From positions 20,001 to 30,847 of the forward strand of contig JABUQX010022909.1 of assembly GCA_015478945.1 (NCBI GenBank): DNA of 10,847 bases, written 5' to 3'. The notes under the pieces were generated by a model. It saw only the letters and a list, made by a program, of their open reading frames with translations. It made no database searches and was not told the origin of the DNA. The stretch comes from Trachelipus rathkii (lineage: Eukaryota; Arthropoda; Malacostraca; Isopoda; Trachelipodidae). Shown in pieces: positions 1 through 6,299 of this stretch (positions are counted from its first letter, which is position 1; every line of letters begins with the position of its first letter). The translations under genes and the position numbers were made by a program.

Positions 1-20
1 ATATATATATATATATATAC

Positions 21-72
<52 letters not shown>
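1..72. repeat. (TA)n microsatellite
   Basis: Almost pure alternating TA with one short interruption near base 20. It runs off the left edge, so its full length is unknown. No coding or regulatory signal is visible. Confidence 0.95.
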
Positions 73-102
73 ACATATAGTAATACTTCTTACCTATCGA
101 AT

Positions 103-154
103 CGAGTACATTTGAAATATCGATATATTTGAAATATCGATACATTTGAAATTT
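103..154. repeat. 17-18 bp tandem repeat, three copies
   Basis: Three consecutive copies of a unit close to CGATACATTTGAAATAT lie at about 103-120, 121-137 and 138-154. They differ by one or two bases and by one added base in the first copy. This is a small minisatellite in a gap between TA tracts. Nothing indicates function. Confidence 0.8.
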
Positions 155-213
155 TGAAAAGAAGCTAGGAAAATGATAAAATATGAGTTTAATTTTAAAT
201 TTAGTGAAGCAAC

Positions 214-286
214 ATATATATAGTATATATATATATTATGTTATATATATTATATATATATATAATATATAGTATATATATATCTA

Positions 287-328
<42 letters not shown>

Positions 329-350
329 TATAATATTATATAATATATTA
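214..350. repeat. Interrupted TA microsatellite
   Basis: A TA-rich tract with frequent TATAATATA interruptions, typical of a degenerating dinucleotide repeat. Confidence 0.9.
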
Positions 351-423
351 TAAATATAAGTATACATTGGAAATTACTTAAAGTTAGGTTTTTGGTTGGA
401 TTCTTTGGGGAAAATTTTTTATT

Positions 424-600
424 ACAGAAAAAACAATTTATCGCTCATCTGATTCAGCGTATAAAGCTTATTAATAAAAAGTAAAAAAAAAAAAAAAAAA
501 ATTCATAAATGAGATATCTCGAAAAGTACGACCTTAACAGAAAAGCACCAATTACATATTGGAATCAGCGTATAAAAGAAAAGTAAAAAAAAGTTAAAGT
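424..600 (+). repeat. A-rich tandem repeat, about 112 bp period, locus 1
   Basis: The segment 424-465 (ACAGAAAAAACAAT... to CAGCGTATAAA) recurs at 537-576 with the same order of short blocks, a period of about 112 bp. Each unit ends in a long A run (AAGTAAAAAAA...). The full unit contains GATATCTCGAAAAGTAC (511-527). The same design, with ATATCTCGAAAACTAC, occurs at 2977-3165 and inverted at 3640-3860, so this is a dispersed family. Here it directly precedes a GC-rich poly(A) element. No coding capacity is visible. Confidence 0.65.
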
Positions 601-620
601 AATAAAAAATAATAATAATT

Positions 621-858
621 AGGGGGCTCGAGCCCGACGCGGGACAGAGGGGGGACGTTTTCCAATACCCGTAGGGAGGGCGGAGGAACCCCCGCAGACA
701 CTCAATATACAATGAGTCGGGGGTTCGGGGAGACTCCGGAGAGGGGAAATAGTCCTACCTTTCGTTCCCCGGAAAGCCGAGAGACCGCAATCCTCCATTA
801 TTTTGCGGTTTTAACGCTTGGGTATTCTTTAGTTAAAAAAAAAAAAAATTTTAAAAAC
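621..858 (+). mobile_element. GC-rich poly(A)-tailed dispersed element, copy 1 (SINE-like)
   Basis: A GC-rich island in AT-rich DNA, homologous along its length to 3341-3572. Shared blocks in the same order are GGGCTCGAG, a 20-base block at 651-670 (GGGGACGTTTTCCAATACCC), GGGGGTTC, TTCCCCGGAA and GGTATTCTTT. The element then runs into A14 and AAATTTTAA. Inside, TCCGGAGAGGGGAA (from about 735) can pair with TTCCCCGGA (from about 765), so a stem is plausible. The opening GGCTCGAGCC is a perfect 10-bp palindrome. Dispersed short copies with an A tail fit a retroposed SINE-like element. I cannot place a convincing A box; GGTTCGGGG is only a weak B-box candidate. A minus-strand reading frame across it is not considered coding. 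Confidence 0.6.
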
Positions 859-1412
859 TGACGAATCGTAACGTAACTGGTCTATTATTTTTGCAAAATC
901 ATGTCGTCCAACGCTCTTAAATTTACTGTAGGCATCAATATATAGAAAATATATAAAAAAAAAAGCAAAAAAAAAAAAATGCAAAACTGACAGCGTCGTA
1001 AACATGCCTCGAATTCACGGTACATGTTTGAACACCCTACCCCCAACTTTTCGCCTTTTTTCTTTATGTCACATTCAATATTGCATACGTTACATTTCTT
1101 ATACAATTAATTGGAAGTATTGCAAAAAACTTAAAAGTGACCGCAGTCACTTGAACCAATTTCGTATATGTCAGCTTAATTCTCTATGTCTAAATACTAA
1201 TAATTTTACGAGTAAAAATATAAATTTATAGTTTACAAATTTTTTTTTGTACATTACCAGTTGTTCTTTTTCTCTCATTTTTTGGGGCCTTTTTTTCTTT
1301 TAATTTAACCTTATCTTTTCTCATTAATTTTCAAACTTGCTGGATTAAATCGAGTATATTATAGGATATAAGTAAAATTAACATCATCAGCGATAGCTAA
1401 GAAAAGTAACTT
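859..1412. other. Gene-free A/T-rich stretch with small hairpin
   Basis: No gene recognised. There are A-rich runs near 950-980, and AAAACTGAC occurs at both 853-861 and 983-991. AAGTGAC-CGCA-GTCACTT at 1135-1152 is a perfect 7-bp hairpin with a four-base loop. A minus-strand frame at 885-1106 is cysteine-rich in its first 42 residues but then becomes Phe/Leu/Ile-rich from the T-rich complement of an A tract, so it is unlikely to be a protein. Confidence 0.5.
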
Positions 1413-1413
1413 T

Positions 1414-1643
1414 ACATAATATATATATATATATAAATATAATATAAAAACAAAAACATAACATAGTATTATATATATATATATATTATATATATATGTA
1501 AAAATCTTAAGTATATATATACATAAAATAATATATTAATAAAATTATATATGTATTTCTGTATTTATGGATTTTATATGATATAATATATAATAGTATA
1601 TTATATATATAATCAGCTGCGATCAGCTACTTTTCAATACTCG

Positions 1644-1686
<43 letters not shown>

Positions 1687-1880
1687 TATAATATATTATA
1701 TATATATATAATATTTATATTATTATATTTTATAAATAATATATATAATAAAAAATATAAATATATTTCTATATATAATATTTATTATATCTATAATATT
1801 ATATTACTTTATATATATATTTATATAATATTATATATATATATTTAGTTAGTATATATATATATATATATTATTTGTAT
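1414..1880. repeat. Interrupted TA microsatellite block
   Basis: A long AT-only stretch with TA runs and TATAATATA-type interruptions. It is split by a short unique patch near 1610-1645 that repeats ATCAGCT twice, then by the CT tract. Confidence 0.85.
1648..1676. repeat. (TC)n microsatellite
   Basis: A pure TC/CT dinucleotide run of 29 bases that abuts a TA run: a compound microsatellite. Confidence 0.95.
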
Positions 1881-1884
1881 AATA

Positions 1885-2515
1885 ATATTTATAGTCAGAT
1901 CTATATAGTTTTGTTAGGTAGCATAGGTTATTGATAAGTATTATCTATAATTAATATTATATATCATTTATAATTAAATACTTGAGTTTGCATCATTTAA
2001 TTATGTTTTTTCTTTTGGCAATACCGTTGTTTTACATGCTAATTATTATGACTAACTTAATTTAAATAATATTTCAGAGCTTATTTTTTATTTTTATTTA
2101 TAATTCTTAAGTATATTTTATTAATGGTTTTTATTATTTTAATTTCTTTTATTAAATATTGTTTTGGTTTATAAATATATTTTTGATATGTTATAGTATT
2201 AAACATTTTTATTTATTAAATAGTAATATAAAAATAATTTTATTCTCTAATTCATATATGAATATTCGCCAACTTCTTTATTATTCACTCTCAACTGAAT
2301 GTGTTAAGCGTTATTTTATAGTAGCCGGCTATTCTGCCTTTTTCTAATGGGTTGCGGAATATGTTTCAGTTTATTATGTAATAATTTATTTATTTGACAA
2401 AATTGATCAAATAAATTAAGAGAATATTATATAACATTATGAATTTGCAAAAATAGATGGTTTCTAAAATGTCAACTCGTGCTGAGCACTGAGTAGCACG
2501 ATGCATGGAAGTCGC
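1885..2515. other. Gene-free AT-rich stretch
   Basis: No gene recognised. Short open frames here (for example a 62-codon plus-strand frame at 2159-2347) are rich in Phe, Ile, Tyr and Asn, as expected from AT-rich noncoding DNA. Near the right end, GTGCTGAGCACTGAGTAGCAC offers two mutually exclusive hairpins: CGTGCT (2478-2483) with AGCACG (2495-2500), or GTGCT (2479-2483) with AGCAC (2485-2489). Confidence 0.5.
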
Positions 2516-2517
2516 TA

Positions 2518-2658
2518 TGATATATATATATAGTATTATATTATATATTAATTATATTATTATATATTATACTAATATATTATATATATTATATATATAT
2601 ATATATATATATTAATATATATATATGTATATATATATAATATATATAATTATATATA

Positions 2659-2700
<42 letters not shown>

Positions 2701-2721
2701 ATTATATATAAATTATATTAT

Positions 2722-2760
<39 letters not shown>

Positions 2761-2862
2761 ATATACCGGTTATATATATATATATACTATTTATATATAT
2801 ATAATATTTATTATTATATATATTATACTATTATTTATCAATATATAATATATATAATAGAA
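2518..2862. repeat. Large TA microsatellite block
   Basis: About 345 bases of almost only A and T with many TA runs. A single CCGG patch (2766-2769) interrupts it. It separates the gene-free region from the composite repeat locus at 2977-3860. Confidence 0.9.
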
Positions 2863-2976
2863 CAGACAGGTTTATAAATAGACATACAGTATAATATAAC
2901 TTTATTTTTATTATGATTATATAATTTAATATATATGGCAGCCTCTTAGAAGAGCACAATCAATATCTATAAAGAG

Positions 2977-3165
2977 CAAAGTCCGAACGAATATATGGAA
3001 TGGAATCCTGAAAATTTTAGCAAAAAAACTAAAAAAAAAAAGTAAAAAAAAAAAAAAAAAAAAGTCATATCTCGAAAACTACAATAGCTACGCAAAAAGG
3101 AATACATTCTTGGAATCCTTGTAAAATTTTGGTTCGGGAAAATGTAAAAAAAAAAAAAAATTAAA
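2977..3165 (+). repeat. A-rich tandem repeat, about 113 bp period, locus 2 left arm
   Basis: Two successive units are visible: GGAATCCTGAAAATTTT near 3002, then GGAATCCTTGTAAAATTTT near 3112. Each is followed by a long A run. The second unit contains ATATCTCGAAAACTACAATA (3067-3086), related to the repeat at 424-600. The reverse complement of this arm recurs at 3640-3860, so a large inverted repeat frames the GC-rich element between them. Confidence 0.65.
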
Positions 3166-3207
3166 CATAAAAATTGGCATTTTTTTGGGGAGGTGCTGAG
3201 ACATAGT

Positions 3208-3313
3208 AATCAATATATATATATTTATATTATTTATATATATATATATACTATATATATATATATAATTATATATATTATATATATATATATATATATT
3301 AATATATATATAG
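3208..3313. repeat. TA microsatellite
   Basis: TA runs with ATTATATA interruptions, immediately left of the second GC-rich element. Confidence 0.9.
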
Positions 3314-3340
3314 TTAAATGTAAGGTTTACAAGGCAATTT

Positions 3341-3572
3341 AGTGGGCTCGAGCGACGGGGAACACAGGGGGGGACGTTTTCCAATACCCTTAGGGGAGGG
3401 GAGGAGGCACCCCGGACACGGCACCCAAATTACAAAGAGCGGGGGTTCCGGAAACCTTCCGAGGGGGGGAATTAGTCTACCCCGTAGTTCCCCGGAAGGT
3501 AGACCCCGACTCCTGCATCGGTGCGGTATACCTATGGGGTATTCTTTGTAAAAAAAAAAAGAAATTTTAATA
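3341..3572 (+). mobile_element. GC-rich poly(A)-tailed dispersed element, copy 2 (SINE-like)
   Basis: The second copy of the element at 621-858, with the same ordered blocks: GGGCTCGAG, the identical 20-base block at 3370-3389, GGGGGTTC, TTCCCCGGAA and GGTATTCTTT. It continues into A11 and GAAATTTTAA. ACCTTCCG (3454-3461) pairs perfectly with CGGAAGGT (3493-3500), and inner G and C runs extend the stem; copy 1 has an equivalent stem, which hints at a structured RNA. A short plus-strand frame at 3342-3551 (69 codons) is not supported: copy 1 does not preserve it. The element type is inferred from copy number and the A tail. Confidence 0.6.
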
Positions 3573-3639
3573 GAAGTCTATTTAATTTATTAACAGTAAA
3601 CAATAAAGGTCTCTAAAAGGACTCTAATCATATATATAA
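3573..3639. other. Short spacer
   Basis: Unique AT-rich spacer between the GC-rich element and the inverted A-rich units. Nothing recognised. Confidence 0.4.
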
Positions 3640-3860
3640 ATTATTTTTTATTTTTGTTTTACATTTAATCCTATCCAAAATTTTACGAGGATTCCAAAAT
3701 GTATTCTTTGCTGTAGCTATTGTAGGTTTTTGAGGATATATTTTTTTTTTTCTTTTTTTTTTTTACATTTTCCGACATACAATTGGACAGCCTTCAAGCA
3801 ATGTATTCTTTTCCTGGTAAGTGTTGTAGTAGTTTTTTAGATATGAATTGTGGCTCTTCT
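3640..3860 (-). repeat. A-rich tandem repeat, inverted right arm of locus 2
   Basis: Read on the minus strand, this carries CTACAATAGCTAC, then AGAATACATTTTGGAATCCT, CGTAAAATTTTGG and GGAAAATGTAAAAAAA, the same block order as the plus-strand unit at 3063-3160. A second, more diverged unit lies farther right (ATGTATTC at 3699 and again at 3801, about 102 bp apart). With 2977-3165 it forms an inverted pair around the GC-rich element. Confidence 0.65.
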
Positions 3861-3867
3861 AGAGATA

Positions 3868-4022
3868 TACTATATATTATATATTATTATATTATAATAT
3901 ATTATATATATTGATATATATATATATATCTATATAGATATTATATAATATATATAACTTATATATTATATATATAATATATAAACTAATAATTATCTAT
4001 ATATATATAAATATATATATAT
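3868..4022. repeat. TA microsatellite
   Basis: TA-rich tract ending exactly where the poly(T) end of the SINE begins. This is consistent with SINE insertion into AT-rich DNA. Confidence 0.85.
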
Positions 4023-4025
4023 TAA

Positions 4026-4222
4026 TTTTTTTTTTTTTTTTTTACAAGAGATCAAAGTTGAAAATCTCATTGTATTTCAGTGTAGGGCAGAGCCCTAATC
4101 TAGAAGGAAGTATACTCATTTAACGCCCAAGGAGAGAATAGCTCACATTCTCGCACCCGACCAGTTGAACCTTGGACTCTCGCTTTGTTGGCGAGTGCTC
4201 TATACACTGAGCTATCGGGCGC
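4026..4222 (-). mobile_element. tRNA-derived SINE, minus strand
   Basis: Read on the minus strand, this has the three-part layout of a tRNA-derived SINE: a tRNA-like head (4221-4154), an unrelated body, and a tail of 18 A residues (T run 4026-4043 on the plus strand). The body contains a small perfect hairpin, AGGGC-AGA-GCCCT at 4084-4096. The flanks are TA/TTAA-rich, so a target-site duplication cannot be told from background. The tail length suggests a fairly recent insertion. Mobility would have depended on a LINE not present in this window. Confidence 0.75.
4154..4221 (-). tRNA. tRNA-like head of SINE (not a functional tRNA)
   Basis: On the minus strand an acceptor stem CGCCCGA pairs with TCGGGTG (7 bp, one G-T). 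It is followed by TA and a D stem GCTC/GAGC, then an anticodon stem CTCGC/GCGAG around the loop CAACAAA. The T-loop sequence GGTTCAACT is present, but the 3' half of the T stem is missing about four bases, and position 33 of the anticodon loop is A instead of the invariant U. The polymerase III A and B boxes are recognisable but imperfect. No isotype is assigned. Confidence 0.7.
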
Positions 4223-4254
4223 TTTTTTAATATAAAAATATATTTAAAAAAAAC

Positions 4255-4390
4255 ATATATATATATATATATCATAATATTTTAATATTATAGATGTATT
4301 ATATATATTATATAATATAGTATTTATATGTAATTTATATTAGTTATATACTATAATTATATAATATACTATATATATATATATACTACA
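4255..4390. repeat. TA-rich low-complexity tract
   Basis: TA runs with TTATATAATATA-type interruptions. It grades into AT-rich, CA/TA-containing sequence at 4390-4440. Confidence 0.8.
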
Positions 4391-4750
4391 TAAATCATTA
4401 CATACCTAAATACATACACACATATACAATATATATACAAATATAAATAATCACTTACTATAATTAAATCATCACATTATTACTATCATCTATCAAACTA
4501 CTATCGACTATCACTGACTATATTTTAATATATATGATGCTACACAATATTTCACAATATATTAATATTATTACGCATATTTACTATATTAATATATTTT
4601 CATTTAACTATATTACAGCTGTATTATTATTGATACATTATCACCACATCATCTGTATAACTATTATGTATGTTTGTTATATTATATTTCACTATATATA
4701 TATATTTACGCTATCCGCATATTAGAAAATTATATGTAACATCTATGTGA
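4391..4750. other. Gene-free AT-rich stretch
   Basis: No gene recognised. A 63-codon plus-strand frame at 4534-4725 is mostly Ile, Tyr, His and Thr, as expected from ATA/TAT-rich DNA, and is not supported as coding. Confidence 0.5.
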
Positions 4751-5419
4751 TTACTTTATCATTTCACCTGGAAATCACTGTTATTACTATTAGTATGATT
4801 ATCGATATATCACACACCACATTGCCGGAATAAAGATAAATGTGGACTAGAAGGGTTTCCAGCGCTTGCTACAGTGAAAGAGAAATTTGAAAATTTACTT
4901 CATACGAATCGACGATTGACTTGGGAAACGCAGCTCCAGTTCTGCCAATTAGTATTGTTTAATTTCTTCTTGTATAATTTTTATTGGTATTTAATTTATC
5001 CACAATAGCCATAAAGAAATGTTTGCTAAAAATTATTGTTTGCTCCTACAATCCAGATTTGAATACTCTATTGTTATTGAGCTCAAGGCTACTTATCTTG
5101 AAGTCTCAAAAAAAGGGCGGGAGTTGCTAAAGGAAGGGTTTGATCAATCTCATAGATATGCTTGAGCTTTTCATCAAGGTAGGGCAGGATTTGTCACTAT
5201 TACACCTGATGTTTTGTATGCAGTGTTTAATCCTGATTTATCTAAATCATCTATGGTAGGTATTTCTTTTGATAAAGTGAAATCCGTTTCTCCTATAGAG
5301 GAAGCTTTTAGAAATTGCTTGAAGAGATGAAGATTTTAGAAAAAAGATGACAATTATTATTAGAGTATGCTTCTTATAACTTTCCTAGTAAACTTGGTTA
5401 CTTTAGTGGATTCTTCTAG
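4751..5419 (+). pseudogene. Unrecognised open-frame remnants interrupted by TGA
   Basis: Three consecutive stretches are unusually open for such AT-rich DNA. Frame 2 runs 4751-5008 with one TGA (4796). Frame 3 runs 4995-5339 with TGA at 5163 and 5328 before a TAG. Frame 2 runs again from 5342 to a TAG at 5417 with one TGA (5348). The middle part could start at ATG 5019; its product would include FEYSIVIELKATYLEVSKKG and, after the TGA, GFVTITPDVLYAVFNPDLSK, which looks protein-like. I do not recognise any family. It could be a decayed exon or retrogene, a fragment from a genome where UGA means Trp, or chance. No promoter or splice signals are assigned. Confidence 0.25.
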
Positions 5420-5860
5420 AACAATTTCTGTTTGAGCAGGTAAATGATACGCTGTGATGATACCGAGATCGCAACCATTTCAGCGTAATATATCCAAAAA
5501 CGTTGTTTTTGACGTTTTAAACGAATTCGAAATAAAAATAATAAGAGGCAAGTATTAGCTTAGTTAAGGGTACGCCTCAACATGATCATATCGCATTGAA
5601 TAAGTTATGATAAGGATATGGAGGATGAGGAACAGGAAGCTGGTAAATGTGATCTGTTTAGAAGTCAAAAACGAAGGAATTAACAGTTATGTGGTTGTCA
5701 GGAATGAGACTTGATAAATTTCGATGACTGGTTAACATTAACTCTGTATTTGTGTGGAGTGCATACTTTCAGCTACTCAGTGCGGTGGCTGGTTCTCCGC
5801 AAGCCGTCAGTTACAGGCAAACTTCTATAAGGCAGAGGCAAGATAAATAGGCAAAGCATC
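5420..5860. other. Gene-free stretch
   Basis: No gene recognised; base composition is more balanced than to the left. AAAACGT (5497-5503) and ACGTTTT (5512-5518) form a 7-bp hairpin. TGCGG (5781-5785) can pair with CCGCA (5797-5801). Confidence 0.4.
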
Positions 5861-5916
5861 AACGGTATTCCTCAAAATTATCACTGGTAACAGCCAAAAA
5901 TCGTCAGTGGGTTTCT

Positions 5917-6176
5917 TCAGCATATTTTAGGAGACTAATTGTTTGTGTTCTGAGCTCCAGAAAATCACTTGTTTTTCCTCTATTCAGGTTCAACTTTTGA
6001 GATATCAGCCATCAGGCTACTCTGACGAGCTATACATATGATAATTTTCAATATGTATGGCTCGTTCAGTGTAGGTCCATGACTGTGATCTCAAAAAGTT
6101 TGAGCGCTGATAGGCAAAACAAGGGTTGATTTTGGACCTTGCAGAACTGGTTCAAAATTAGTCCTAAATATTGCTG
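5917..6176. repeat. Long imperfect inverted repeat (foldback)
   Basis: The left arm 5917-6039 matches the reverse complement of 6051-6176 around an 11-base centre (6040-6050). Matching blocks from the centre outward are ATACATAT, CGAGC, CTGA, CTAC, CAT, TTTTGAGAT, TCAA, TTGTTTT, AAAATCA, GTTCTG, CTAATT, TTAGGA and TCAGCA, separated by short mismatches and one- or two-base gaps. By eye the arms agree at roughly three quarters of positions. Weaker similarity may continue to about 5860 and 6215. A transcript would fold into a long hairpin of more than 100 bp. It could be a palindromic nonautonomous transposon, an inverted duplication or a hairpin-RNA locus; no target-site duplication was recognised. 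It ends about 120 bases before the protein-derived locus. Confidence 0.75.
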
Positions 6177-6276
6177 AGGTTTTGAGTTGCAATCCTCATT
6201 TCTGGAAGAATAGCGAAATATTCTATATCATTAAATGGTTGCTTCTGATGTGTTTCTGTTTTAAAATGCTAATTAT

Positions 6277-6299
6277 CCTTTTTTTCCTTTCTTTTGCAG
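6277..6299 (+). promoter_or_regulatory. Candidate 3' splice site
   Basis: A pyrimidine tract (CCTTTTTTTCCTTTCTTTTG) ends in CAG at 6297-6299. The first family-like sequence of the protein-derived locus follows in frame from 6301, so the locus may begin with an upstream noncoding exon and an intron containing the inverted repeat. No matching donor can be chosen; CAG-GTAAAT near 5440 is one candidate. AG preceded by pyrimidines is common by chance. Confidence 0.45.

Noticed and set aside
503..712. Minus-strand frame of 69 codons with GYWKTSP, partly shared with 3088-3384
   Set aside because: The sharing comes from the GC-rich dispersed element; the rest is Phe/Leu-rich translation of A-rich repeat, and the frame is not kept along both copies.
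885..1106. Cysteine-rich minus-strand frame, a possible small zinc-binding peptide
   Set aside because: The cysteines are irregularly spaced and the second half is a poly(A)-complement product; no start context or conservation can be shown.
3088..3384. Minus-strand frame of 98 codons
   Set aside because: Mostly Ile/Tyr/Asn from a TA microsatellite plus the complement of A tracts and part of the GC-rich element.
4154..4221. Functional tRNA gene
   Set aside because: The T stem is incomplete, U33 is missing, and the sequence continues into a SINE body with a poly(A) tail.
6023..6069. Canonical microRNA precursor at the inverted-repeat centre
   Set aside because: Pairing continues far beyond microRNA precursor length, so a long foldback explains it better.
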